Source of the DNA: an uncultured Verrucomicrobiota bacterium
GTDB lineage: Bacteria; Verrucomicrobiota; Kiritimatiellia; RFP12; UBA1067
Length of the DNA: 34,019 bases
Direction: 5' to 3'
NCBI GenBank assembly: GCA_945834475.1
Contig: CAMAHK010000013.1
Coordinates: 1-34,019 of the forward strand
Part shown: positions 14,341 through 23,515 of the stretch, piece after piece
How positions within the stretch are numbered: the stretch's first letter is position 1
Layout: each line of letters starts with the position of its first letter
Program-made: the position numbers and the translations under genes
Notes under the pieces: model-generated
Told to the model about the DNA's origin: nothing
Seen by the model: the letters and a program-made list of their open reading frames with translations, nothing else
Database searches by the model: none

Positions 14341-17300
14341 TGCAGACCACCTTTCGTGATAATTGCTTGATAGAGCCTGAAGTTGTAGTAATACGAGACG
14401 TCCTTCATGTCAGAATGCAGCCATCGATTGGGATAACTGGATTTCGAGGGCCACCCATTAGGTCGAGAAAGTCCGCCGCTGTCTTCATCGGCATTATCAA
14501 GGTTGCAATTTCGAGACGCGCCAAGAGCCATCGTCATTCCAGAGGCTCCAGCAGCCGGCGTCAACGCCGGAATGCCAAGCGCAAGATGCGCACCTCTGAC
14601 AAGGAGAGTAATGTTTGTGGAATTCATGCTTGACGGATAGCAGTAAAAAACGGTATTCGTCTTGAAGTCTTCTGGCTGCATCTGCTGAGCCTCCGACACG
14701 GATATCTTGTTGACACCAAGCCAGTTTTCCTCTATGTTCCAGCCAGACCAATCTGTCGCACCCGCGCCTACACCAAGCCCCCGCCCCTTGAACAATTCTT
14801 GCTTATGCCAGCTATGATGAGCCAACGAGCTCATTACCCCGGTAAGGATTCCAACATCATTATCTATAGCGAGTTCAAGAACCTCGTCGCCACCTTGATC
14901 GCTTGTTGAATAGAAATTGACTGCCTTGTTCAGGACATTGGTAAATCGTCCCGGCCACCCGAGATATTTCCGGTCGTCGTTCAGATCGTCCTTGAACAGC
15001 GTATGCCAACTCGCCGTCCACGAATTCGTCGGATACTCTTCCCAATCTGGGTGAACGAGCTTTGACGTACGAAGACTCATACTCCGGTCATACGCCTCTG
15101 CTGGCACCGCCGAATTGCACATGAGATACTTAGACACTTGTAATCCATAGTCGTGAATCATGGACGAGACCACCATGTTACCCAGGGAGTGCGCCATAAC
15201 GACCTTCTCGCCAGGGATGCCGTTCGTTATTGTTGAGACTATCTGACTTGCCACCACAAAGGCATTCGACGCATTCTGGTGGTAATTGGCGTCGCTGCCA
15301 ATATCGCTGCGCCAATCGACATTGTAGAATCTTGCCCGCGAGCCAGAAACCCAGAGTCTCTTGAACAGGATGTCGCCCCATTCTTCAGCCGCACCAGACG
15401 AGACATTTGCCCCATGCAGAAATATCAGAGACTTGGTATACGCCTCCGGGTGGGAGCGGAGGGTGGTCTCTCGACCAGCTGTATCTCCTGAAAGGCTGCG
15501 GAAATTATACCAAGAATACATTTCCTTAACAGGGAGAATTGTCATCGGGACGGAGTAGGAATAGAGCAGCGTGTCGCCGACCGTGATGTCAATGCGCAAC
15601 GCGGCGTAGCGGGATTTCGCCTCGCATATAAACAATCCTGAGTTCTCGGAGAACTGTGTCAACGTGTCATAATAGTGGAGTTGGTAGCCAGTCTTGGGCA
15701 GACTAGTCAAAGAAGCAGAAGAAAGCGGCTGCCCGGCAAGCGTTGTGACATTTGTCGTCTGTATAGAACCTGCCAGATTCCACGGAACATCTGCAAAGCA
15801 GAAGTTGAAGGAGTTTGTGTTGCCCCACTCGGGGTACAGGGTATATGTGACGCGGTTCTGCCATGCATCAGTGAACTTCGACAAGTCCAGCGCAACAGGG
15901 AAGAAATTCACGAGGTCAAATGTCCCGTTAACGAGCAAGTCACCGGAATTGGCAACGGAATTGTTTATATGTCCTATTCTGTCGCCCCGAATTGTGTCCT
16001 GGTTTATCCAGTAGTAGAATTTCTGGTTGTCGAACCAGGCGGCGGAGTCGCCGTCATCGATTGCTCCGTCACGGCTGATGTCAAGGCGCATCGGCGGGCG
16101 CAGGGACGTGATGCGTTGGACGGTCTGATCCTGCACGAACTTTCCTTCAATCACGTTCCAGTAGCGGAATACGAGGCTGACGTGTCCTGGCGTTGAAGAC
16201 GTGACGAGTAGCGGCAACTCGGACGAGTCTCCGTATGTAGCACGCCGCATCAATGCTTTCCAATAAGACATCGGAAGGTCTTTGACGGTCGCCGTATCCG
16301 TATCGAGAAGCTTGCGGTATTCCCAAGTCCTGTTGTCGTAGTACCAGAACGTGAATTGCCCGGTCGCATTGGCAAGCTCAAGATGGACCTTGCCATCCGG
16401 GAGCTTTACATTGGTGACAAGCCGCATCAACGGGGCATCCCACAGATTCGTGCAGACGGTTATGGGATAGCCGAAGGTGCTGTTGAGGGCATTGTAGGCG
16501 GCGAGATTGACTCCGTTGTCGCCCTTGATGGCTACGCCGAGGACGGTCTTGTTGTACTGCTGGTAGATTTCACCGTTGCGGGAGAAAGCAAGCGTCGCGT
16601 CGCCGACGGCGGAACTCGGATAGACGCCCGCGAGGTTAACGTCGCACGACGTCTCCGTCTTGCTGAAGTTCATGCCATTGGAGTCGATCAGCCGCAGCCG
16701 GTAGGACTTGTACGCCACGCCTACGTAGTTCGTCCAGTGGTCGGGGCACGGGCAGCAGTTCCGATGCTCCGTCGGCACGTCGAGGTGTATCTGCTCGTAG
16801 AACGGCGGCTCGCGGATGTAAAGCACGCCGCCAAGATGCTGGACGTTCTGCACGGCGTTCGTGTAGTCGTCGTCATGGAGGTATGCGCAATCCTCGTAGG
16901 GCATTGAATGAGTGGGGCATTCGTCGTCCAAATCCTCCTCGCCCGGTAGAGGTTCGCCGGTATTGTTGCCACAATCACAACCGCAACCACACCATCCGTC
17001 GCACACACCCCAATAGCAGCACCAATGTTCGTCATGGTCGTCGTCGTTGTCGTCGGAGTCGTCTCCATCGCCGTTGGAATACCACGGCGGGTCGGGGTCT
17101 TCTGGGTCAGGTTCGGGCGGTTGCGGACAGAAGCGGACTGTCTGGTCGTATGACGTCTGCCCGAAAAGGTACTGCGGATGCGAGAGCGAGTAGGTGATTC
17201 CGCTGGTGCTTCTCGCCGAGAAGTTCCCCGTAATCGTCGCTGATCTCGGCGGATTGTTCTCAACCTGAACATTACTGTTGCCCTGCCATGTGCAGGTCAG

Positions 17301-19019
17301 AAGGTTCGCATCGCGGCTCATCGGCAGATAGACGCCTTTGCGCCGGGCATTGAAGTCGTGGATGCAGGGCGTCGTTGCCACCGTGTTAGGGAAGTTGATG
17401 TGGCCGAACGTGTTATGTGTCGGCAAGACGCCAAAGGCGAAGTCCGCAGAGTATAGCGAGACTTCCAGCAGTTCGTCGCCTCGGAAGTAGATGGGATATG
17501 TCTCTCCCCTCACAAGCTGGACGAGAAGCGGCGGCATGGGGTTGGGCGGTGCTGACCGGAGCTGGGGCGGCGCAACAAGCGGCACCACTTGATTGCCTAC
17601 GATGAGGTCTCCAGTCCCAGAGCCGGAAACTGACACCTGGAGAACGGCCATGCTTTCAGATGACTGCGGATAGGCGAACACGCCGTTCGTCGTGCCAGTG
17701 TAAAAAATGTGTTCAAGGACGGTGTTTGTCGAACCTTCCGGGAAGGAGAACGGATTAAGATCGCCAATCCTAATGGCAAATCCGTCGCTGTAATCCGCGC
17801 CGGTTGAGTAAGGGTCACACGGGTCGGTGTTGTATACGAACAGCTCCTCTCCGTCGTTCAGGCCGTCATAGTCGGTGTCCGCGTTGTGCGGGTCGGTGTT
17901 GTAGAAGAAAAGCTCGTCGATGGTGAGCAGCCCGTCGTTGTCGGGGTCCTGGTCGTATGCGTCTGCTTCCGTGAGCGGATAGAACGCCATTGAGGTGACG
18001 TTCGTCGGCAGGGAGTTGGTCGCCCATATGTTCCCAGCGAAGGACGCACCGGCGAGAATGTTGGAGATGGAGTCAACATCGAGCCGCGAAAGGTCGTAGC
18101 GGTAGATGAACTGTCCGTCGGTCTTGAACTCTATCTGGAACGAGATCGGCTTGCCGGTGTCGCGGTCGAGGAGCGCGTTCTGCCATGTGATGAGCAAGGA
18201 GCCTTCCGGCGTTATCACATACCACACCTGGCTCGGCCTGTCGGACTCGTCGAGAAGGTTCCAGTTCGCCTGCGGGACGATGCCGAGCGAGGCGATGAAA
18301 GGAGCGAACCAGTTGTTCGTGGCGATAGCCCCGTTTACCTCACGAATCATCGGCTCAATCTTGCCAAAGGAGTAGATGCGCAGACGCGAGACATCGTTCG
18401 TGGCAACCTTGAACGTCCAGTTCGTGAATGCGGCGTAAATCCAGTCGGTTGCAGCTCCGAACGCCCTCCAGTCGTTGACGATGGTCGCGTTGGGCGGCGG
18501 CGTGAAGTCGAACTCCTCGTCCGTTCCGATGCGGGTCATCACGAATCCGCGCTCGAAGTCCGCCGCCTCAATGGTATGAGTCGTGTTCGTCGAGGTTATT
18601 GGCTCGAAGCCGGTGAGGTTGAGAGTCGCCCCGCCACCCAGGGACTGGTTGGCAGGATGCAGGTCGGGGTTGAATTGCGCCTGTCCCTGCAAGCCCTGTG
18701 TTTTACCGCCGGACAAGTTCATCGGCTGGAGGTTGCCGACTCCCAGCCCCGGCACCATCTGTGGCACGTTGTTCGTGCCTCCGTCGCCTCCTCCGCCACC
18801 ATTGCCACCGCCGTCGCCAGGCTTGATACTCGCGTAAGCCCACATGGTGCAGACGAAAACGAGCACCGCCAGCTGCTTGCCGAGCGGCAAGCGCCTGAAC
18901 CTCGCCAAGCAGTCCCTCAGCGGATGAAAGTTCTTCTCATTCGCAACGGCAACTACCAGCGCGACCAGCGAAGCGGCGAGAAGAACCAACCAAAAGCCTG
19001 TCCAAATCTTAGTCAGCAT
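14337..19019 (-). CDS. 1560-aa membrane-anchored/exported protein with calcium repeats and an alpha/beta-hydrolase domain
   Basis: Two N-terminal hydrophobic segments (6-26 and 47-63) are followed by a glycine-rich linker (68-81). Residues 357-402 hold thrombospondin-3/EF-hand-like calcium repeats (DQDPDNDGLLTIDELFFYNT and ADTDYDGLNDGEELFVYNT). Residues 632-715 are Pro/Asp-rich, then strikingly Cys-rich (HWCCYWGVCDGWCGCGCDCG). A long beta-rich middle has no family I recognise. Near the C-terminus LIFLHGANVSSG and VVMAHSLGNMVVSSM give an oxyanion-type HG and a GxSxG-like nucleophile, with S about 1278; an Asp in STSDQGGDEVLE and a His in RWLHSDMKDVSYYY could complete the triad. AGGTGA precedes the ATG. 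Probably a large surface lipase, esterase or peptidase. Confidence 0.7.
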   Translation of the reverse strand: MLTKIWTGFWLVLLAASLVALVVAVANEKNFHPLRDCLARFRRLPLGKQLAVLVFVCTMWAYASIKPGDGGGNGGGGGDGGTNNVPQMVPGLGVGNLQPMNLSGGKTQGLQGQAQFNPDLHPANQSLGGGATLNLTGFEPITSTNTTHTIEAADFERGFVMTRIGTDEEFDFTPPPNATIVNDWRAFGAATDWIYAAFTNWTFKVATNDVSRLRIYSFGKIEPMIREVNGAIATNNWFAPFIASLGIVPQANWNLLDESDRPSQVWYVITPEGSLLITWQNALLDRDTGKPISFQIEFKTDGQFIYRYDLSRLDVDSISNILAGASFAGNIWATNSLPTNVTSMAFYPLTEADAYDQDPDNDGLLTIDELFFYNTDPHNADTDYDGLNDGEELFVYNTDPCDPYSTGADYSDGFAIRIGDLNPFSFPEGSTNTVLEHIFYTGTTNGVFAYPQSSESMAVLQVSVSGSGTGDLIVGNQVVPLVAPPQLRSAPPNPMPPLLVQLVRGETYPIYFRGDELLEVSLYSADFAFGVLPTHNTFGHINFPNTVATTPCIHDFNARRKGVYLPMSRDANLLTCTWQGNSNVQVENNPPRSATITGNFSARSTSGITYSLSHPQYLFGQTSYDQTVRFCPQPPEPDPEDPDPPWYSNGDGDDSDDNDDDHDEHWCCYWGVCDGWCGCGCDCGNNTGEPLPGEEDLDDECPTHSMPYEDCAYLHDDDYTNAVQNVQHLGGVLYIREPPFYEQIHLDVPTEHRNCCPCPDHWTNYVGVAYKSYRLRLIDSNGMNFSKTETSCDVNLAGVYPSSAVGDATLAFSRNGEIYQQYNKTVLGVAIKGDNGVNLAAYNALNSTFGYPITVCTNLWDAPLMRLVTNVKLPDGKVHLELANATGQFTFWYYDNRTWEYRKLLDTDTATVKDLPMSYWKALMRRATYGDSSELPLLVTSSTPGHVSLVFRYWNVIEGKFVQDQTVQRITSLRPPMRLDISRDGAIDDGDSAAWFDNQKFYYWINQDTIRGDRIGHINNSVANSGDLLVNGTFDLVNFFPVALDLSKFTDAWQNRVTYTLYPEWGNTNSFNFCFADVPWNLAGSIQTTNVTTLAGQPLSSASLTSLPKTGYQLHYYDTLTQFSENSGLFICEAKSRYAALRIDITVGDTLLYSYSVPMTILPVKEMYSWYNFRSLSGDTAGRETTLRSHPEAYTKSLIFLHGANVSSGAAEEWGDILFKRLWVSGSRARFYNVDWRSDIGSDANYHQNASNAFVVASQIVSTITNGIPGEKVVMAHSLGNMVVSSMIHDYGLQVSKYLMCNSAVPAEAYDRSMSLRTSKLVHPDWEEYPTNSWTASWHTLFKDDLNDDRKYLGWPGRFTNVLNKAVNFYSTSDQGGDEVLELAIDNDVGILTGVMSSLAHHSWHKQELFKGRGLGVGAGATDWSGWNIEENWLGVNKISVSEAQQMQPEDFKTNTVFYCYPSSMNSTNITLLVRGAHLALGIPALTPAAGASGMTMALGASRNCNLDNADEDSGGLSRPNGWPSKSSYPNRWLHSDMKDVSYYYNFRLYQAIITKGGLQ

Positions 19020-19023
19020 GGCG

Positions 19024-19626
19024 TCACCTCAACCTTATGGCAAATCCGCGATGCGATGCACTGTACTCAATCCAATCCGACGGAGGCTCCATGCCACGGC
19101 GGGTTGCCCGCATCAGATTCCACTCCCGACGCCACACCCACGCCGGCGGGACGTTCGAGACAAGTGCGCCAAAGTCCGCCGCATTCACACCTGACACATT
19201 CATCCTGCGCACCTGCTGGGAATTGTACCTTACCTCGAAGTGAATTTCGACAGAGAGACTCTGGGACGAGCCTACGGTCTCTCCGTCGAACCGCTCCCAC
19301 GTCCTGACATTCTCCATGAAGTACCTTCCGCCGCGCCAGCCGAATCTGGATTCCACTTCCTCAGCCTCAAGGACGCCATTCGTGTTCACGTCGGTTCCGA
19401 AAGCCAGCTCAAGATCGTTTGTCGGCGTCCCGGCAAAGCAGAACTTCAAGTCTGCATAGCTGATGTCCGCCCTGTTGATGGGCACGTTCGTCGAGACCTC
19501 GGTGTCGGCGAATGGCGACACGGGCATCTCCTGCACAAGAACCGTCCAGGCGGACACCTGCATTCCCGCCACCGCGACGAGAATCGTCAACAAGGTTTTC
19601 ATTCCTCTTAGATTTTGGAGTGTCAT
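19024..19626 (-). CDS. Exported protein, unknown
   Basis: 200 aa from an ATG that shares one base with the previous stop (TGATG). MTLQNLRGMKTLLTILVAVA followed by GMQVSAWTVLV is a signal peptide; M9 is an alternative start. The mature part has VPINRADISYADLKFCF, AFGTDVNTNGVLEAEEVESR (one EF-hand-like D-x-N-x-N-G-x-L-x-x-E-E loop) and GWRGGRYFMENVRTWERFDG. It ends just before the giant gene. The shared calcium-loop theme suggests the two act together outside the cytoplasm, but no function can be assigned. Confidence 0.6.
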   Translation of the reverse strand: MTLQNLRGMKTLLTILVAVAGMQVSAWTVLVQEMPVSPFADTEVSTNVPINRADISYADLKFCFAGTPTNDLELAFGTDVNTNGVLEAEEVESRFGWRGGRYFMENVRTWERFDGETVGSSQSLSVEIHFEVRYNSQQVRRMNVSGVNAADFGALVSNVPPAWVWRREWNLMRATRRGMEPPSDWIEYSASHRGFAIRLR

Positions 19627-20462
19627 CAGAAGCACCTGTTTGCTATGTCCGTTGCCGTGTTCTGTGCGCCACGGCGGTCGGACGGGGTTTTCGAGATCGG
19701 GATGCGAACGTTGGCGTAGTTGAGCTTCCAATGCTTGTTGCCCGAGACGCACTTGAAACCCAACTTCTCCAGCGCGGCGATTGTGCGGGCGTCGACGAAC
19801 GAGCCTGTGTCCTTGATTATCTGCTTCAGCTCCCTGCGGCGGCGTTCGAGTTCGGAACCCGGCTTGTTCGCCGAAAGCACATCTTCCAGCACTACCGCCC
19901 GCCGCTCCCGCTCTGAACTCTGCGCCGCCTCCAGTCCCTCAGTCAGCACGGCAAGTATGTGTTCCCGCACCTCGCCGGGGAACACCTCCGCCGTCGCCGG
20001 GGGCTTCAACAAGCCAGCAACCTGAGTCTCGCGGACAGGCTCGGATACGACAGGCTGCGTACCCGGCGCAGTCAGCGCCTCCTCCAGCTCGTTCTTAAGC
20101 CGCAGAACCTCGCCGCGCAGCCGGTCACGCTCTGTCTCCGCCGAAGCCCGCATCTGCCGCTCTGCGGCCAACTGCTGCTCAAGATCGGCAGATTTGCGCT
20201 CCGCTTGCGCTTTTGCCGCGCCCAAAGCCGCAGATTCGGCGCGTAAAGCCGCCACGTTCGCTTCGAGCGACTGGATGCGCCCATTGTCAACCCCGACGCT
20301 CGGAGCGCACGCAGGGGCTTCTGGCACGTTCAGTCCGAAATAGGCAAGAGCATCGTCCCCCGCCGCCTTCTTTGGCGGCAGCGGCTTAACCTCCACCACG
20401 GGGTCGCTCTTCCTGAACATCCCCTTGGTCAGCTGCGAAAAATCAGTGTACGTCCTGCCCAT
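19626..20462 (-). CDS. Coiled-coil protein with a conserved C-terminal domain, unknown
   Basis: 278 aa, soluble. Residues about 60-130 form a heptad-rich coiled coil (IQSLEANVAALRAESAALGA, RKSADLEQQLAAERQMRASA, EVLRLKNELEEAL). The C-terminus from about 225 (VDARTIAALEKLGFKCVSGN, KHWKLNYANVRIPISKTPSD, RRGAQNTATDIANRCF) looks like a compact nucleic-acid- or partner-binding domain of the HicA-like GFxxxxGxxHxxx type, but I cannot name it. It lies 13 nt after the 111-aa gene and overlaps the next stop/start, linking the RM genes to the exported genes. Confidence 0.55.
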   Translation of the reverse strand: MGRTYTDFSQLTKGMFRKSDPVVEVKPLPPKKAAGDDALAYFGLNVPEAPACAPSVGVDNGRIQSLEANVAALRAESAALGAAKAQAERKSADLEQQLAAERQMRASAETERDRLRGEVLRLKNELEEALTAPGTQPVVSEPVRETQVAGLLKPPATAEVFPGEVREHILAVLTEGLEAAQSSERERRAVVLEDVLSANKPGSELERRRRELKQIIKDTGSFVDARTIAALEKLGFKCVSGNKHWKLNYANVRIPISKTPSDRRGAQNTATDIANRCF

Positions 20463-20475
20463 TTCATATCTGGCT

Positions 20476-20811
20476 TTATGCCGCCAGCTCCGCTACGCGC
20501 TTCGAGGCGTCGACCTTGACGAGGAACGTCACATGGTATGGTGCGCGGGTGTTGGGTATCTTCTCGTCGAACCGCTCGACCGACGCCGAGGTTCCGAACT
20601 CCGTCTTGGCGAAGGCGACCGCGCTATCGAGCGCCGCCTGTGCGTCCTCGCCTGCGACAGGCTCCTCGCCGAACTTCTCGATGTGCAGCGTCGTCCTCTC
20701 CGGAGGCATCATCGCCACAGCCACATACCACCCGTTCTTCTCACAGGCGGTTTCCATCCGCTTCTCTATCTCGCGTTCAATCCGCGCCATGTTGTCAAAA
20801 TCCTCGTTCAT
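20476..20811 (-). CDS. 111-aa soluble protein, unknown
   Basis: MNEDFDNMARIEREIEKRME then TACEKNGWYVAVAMMPPERT and TLHIEKFGEEPVAG: an alpha/beta small protein with VSE-type alternating strands (APYHVTFLVKVDASKRVAEL at the end). It has no membrane segment or cysteine motif. AAAGGA lies upstream. It follows res by 30 nt and precedes the coiled-coil gene by 13 nt, so it belongs to the same transcription unit. Not recognised; an accessory RM or immunity-type protein is conceivable. Confidence 0.5.
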   Translation of the reverse strand: MNEDFDNMARIEREIEKRMETACEKNGWYVAVAMMPPERTTLHIEKFGEEPVAGEDAQAALDSAVAFAKTEFGTSASVERFDEKIPNTRAPYHVTFLVKVDASKRVAELAA

Positions 20812-20841
20812 GCCTTTTTATCCTTTCCCTCTTTTACTCCG

Positions 20842-23511
20842 TCACTTTAGGAATATTTTGTCCAGCTGGCCTTTAACATCCAGCCCACCGTCGCTCTTGA
20901 ACACGGTTGCGTAGAGGCACTTACCGCTGGACTTCGCCGCCCAGAGGCGACCGATGGCGTCCTTCTCCAGCGTGTCCTTCGCGTTCCGCAGATGCTCGCC
21001 CTTGTACTCGACGGCGAACAGCCGCCCGTCGGTCAGTTCGCCGACGAAATCGGGATAGAAGCTGTCGTGCGAGAGCGGCAGGGAGAACGACCGATGGTGC
21101 TTGGCAAGGTTGCGGAGCCAGAACCGAACCGCCGGATGCGCGTCAATCTGGACCGCGCAGTCGAACTCCTCGCCCTCGCCGTCCTTCTTCTCGCCATCGA
21201 ACGCGGGCACGCAGTTCGGTCCGAGATAGTGCTTTGCGAACCTCGTCCCGCCGCGATAGACCTTCATCAGCGGCGCATCGGCGTACATCGCCTCGTCGAA
21301 CGCAAAGCCCCCGTCGAGATCGAGTTGCAGGGGATATGTTTCCTGTCCGAAGGCGAACACCGTCTGATACGCCTTTTCGCGTATTCGATCCGCCGCCTCG
21401 GAAAGAAGCCCCTCAAGCCGGGTCTTGAGCTTGTACCGGTAGCAGTAGAGCTGGACTGGCTTTATCCCCTTGACGGCTACGAGGTCATTGACGATTCCTG
21501 TTATCCACCCGAACTTCGCCCTTGGCGAAATGCCGTGATAGACCACAAGCGCGTTCAGCTCGTTCACCACGTCCCCGGCGGAGTAGTCTGTCTTGAGGTC
21601 ACGCAAAAAGCCCTCCATCTCCGTCTGCACGAACTGCTGCTTGATCTTGTTGCCGTCCAGCATCAGCTCGAACGAGTCGCCTCCCTCGGCAAGCGCAACC
21701 GCACCGTCCGGCAGCTTCGGCGGCAGCTCAGTCTCCACGCCAAGCCCGACAAGCTCCGTGGCGTCCGCTGCGTTGAGGCACAGCTCCCCCTGTACTTCCG
21801 CGCAGAGGCGCGGGAACACCATCCTGTGGCTCTTCGCCGGAATTTCCACCGCCGCCTCGCGCCGCTTCCGCTCAACCTTGCGGATGAACTTCGCCGCCTC
21901 CGTCGAGTACCCCCTGCTTTCGAGGGCGGACACGACGCGCTTCATGGCATCGTCGGAAATCTCCGCCGTCACCTCGATGGTGCCAGATCCGTCCGCGTTC
22001 GCCGCAACCTTCACCTCGTCTGGCAGCTCGGACGCCACAGCCTCGTATGTCTCGCTGTCGAGGACGAGCGTTCCTGGCTGGTTGAAGAGGCCATCCTCAT
22101 CGTCCTCGTCCTTCAGCCCCAAGTCCGGCTGCATGACAATCGCCGCAGCCGCCTCGGTCTCGTCAAAGCCTTTCTTCCGCAGACCCTCCGCAAGTTCGCT
22201 TGCGGCCTGCCCGAACGTCCTGCTCATCACGAACGCATACGCCCGATTGAGCTGCGGCGTCTTGCGCCGCCTGGCCTCCGGCTGCCGCATCACGCGCCCC
22301 AGGAGCTGTATCGTGTCCGTCCCGCTCGCAATGTTGGCGACGGAACAGAGGATGTACGCCGAGGGACAGTCCCATCCCTCCTTAAGCGCCTGAACCGTGA
22401 TGATGTACTTGATTAGCGACTTGGGGTCTGTGACGTCGATTCCGTCCAGCTCCTTCTGCTCGCCAGTGACCACGGCGATCTCGCTTGCGGGCAGCTTCGC
22501 CGTGTCCGTCAGAAAAGCCTTCAGCACATCGACCGGAACCTCCGCCGTCTTCGTGTTCGCCTGCGCCTGGAAGAGAACAAGCGGCCTCAGATACCCACCG
22601 CTCCCGTCGGCGAACTCCCTGTCCGCGAGGCGTTCCAGTTCCTGCCGCTTCTCTATCGCCGCGAACACGGCCTGACGCCAATCCTCGCGGAACTCGGTAA
22701 GCTCGACCGGGAGCTTTATCATCTCCTCGTCGAAGAGATCCTTCGCTGGGACGCTGTAGAGCGTGTTGTTGCCTTTCTCGGGCGTCGCCGTAAGACCCAG
22801 CACCGCGCTGGGCGCAAGCCGCGTCAGCGTCTCCTTCGAGAGCTCGCTCACCATCTTGTGCGCCTCATCTACGATGACTATCGGGCGGCGGCTGTGGACG
22901 AGGTTTACGAACGAGAACTTCGGCTGGCTCGGATTGTCCTCCTGCGCGTCCATCCCCTCGGCAAGCCGGATGGCGGCGAAGTGCGGCTCGTAGCTCTCGT
23001 TGTGTTTATAGACGTTGTACTTCTCCTTATCCTTCTTGACGAACGCCTGTTCCGTCGCCACCACGATGCAGGCGTTGCGCTCGATGTCCGACGGCGTTAT
23101 CATGAACACCTCGTCGAGGTCGAACACCTGCACGTTCCCCTTGAACGCCTCGTTCAGCGCCTGCCGGTACGGATGCCGCGCCTTCTTGAGCGCGTCGGCG
23201 GTCTGCCGCCGGATCGTCTCGGACGGCGCGAACCAGACGATGAACGGGCACTCCCTGCCCTGGCATTCGGCCATCACCTTGACGGCATGCGCGGCGATGA
23301 TCGTCTTGCCGCCGCCCGTCGGCACCTTGATCGCCACGGTCGGCGTGTCGTTCGCCGCCGCCTCGTACTTGCGGAGGTTCCCCAGCCGCGCAATCATGTC
23401 CACCGACGATGTGACGGACTCGTAGGCCTCCGTGGGCGACTTCGTGTCGAGGGCGTCGAAGAATTCCTTGATGATGGTGAGGGTTTCGTTCTGGTACTTC
23501 TTGAGCTGCAT
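20842..23511 (-). CDS. Type III restriction enzyme, Res subunit
   Basis: 889-aa ATP-dependent restriction subunit that acts with Mod on two unmethylated head-to-head sites. The SF2 helicase motifs are clear: Walker A PTGGGKT (64-70), DEAH (215-218), TAT (241-243), and IQLLGRVMRQPEARR as motif VI. ALKEGWDCPSAYILCSVAN is the typical Res segment. The PD-(D/E)xK nuclease at the C-terminus is intact: D821 in FYPDFVG, then E835 and K837 in AVEYKG. It begins five nt after the mod stop; the last mod codons AGGAGGTAA form its ribosome-binding site. Length is typical to slightly short. It appears functional. Confidence 0.93.
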   Translation of the reverse strand: MQLKKYQNETLTIIKEFFDALDTKSPTEAYESVTSSVDMIARLGNLRKYEAAANDTPTVAIKVPTGGGKTIIAAHAVKVMAECQGRECPFIVWFAPSETIRRQTADALKKARHPYRQALNEAFKGNVQVFDLDEVFMITPSDIERNACIVVATEQAFVKKDKEKYNVYKHNESYEPHFAAIRLAEGMDAQEDNPSQPKFSFVNLVHSRRPIVIVDEAHKMVSELSKETLTRLAPSAVLGLTATPEKGNNTLYSVPAKDLFDEEMIKLPVELTEFREDWRQAVFAAIEKRQELERLADREFADGSGGYLRPLVLFQAQANTKTAEVPVDVLKAFLTDTAKLPASEIAVVTGEQKELDGIDVTDPKSLIKYIITVQALKEGWDCPSAYILCSVANIASGTDTIQLLGRVMRQPEARRRKTPQLNRAYAFVMSRTFGQAASELAEGLRKKGFDETEAAAAIVMQPDLGLKDEDDEDGLFNQPGTLVLDSETYEAVASELPDEVKVAANADGSGTIEVTAEISDDAMKRVVSALESRGYSTEAAKFIRKVERKRREAAVEIPAKSHRMVFPRLCAEVQGELCLNAADATELVGLGVETELPPKLPDGAVALAEGGDSFELMLDGNKIKQQFVQTEMEGFLRDLKTDYSAGDVVNELNALVVYHGISPRAKFGWITGIVNDLVAVKGIKPVQLYCYRYKLKTRLEGLLSEAADRIREKAYQTVFAFGQETYPLQLDLDGGFAFDEAMYADAPLMKVYRGGTRFAKHYLGPNCVPAFDGEKKDGEGEEFDCAVQIDAHPAVRFWLRNLAKHHRSFSLPLSHDSFYPDFVGELTDGRLFAVEYKGEHLRNAKDTLEKDAIGRLWAAKSSGKCLYATVFKSDGGLDVKGQLDKIFLK

Positions 23512-23515
23512 CTGA

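Noticed and set aside
22360-22374. GGGACAGTCCC palindrome similar to that at 11079
   Set aside because: It lies within conserved res codons and is probably chance.
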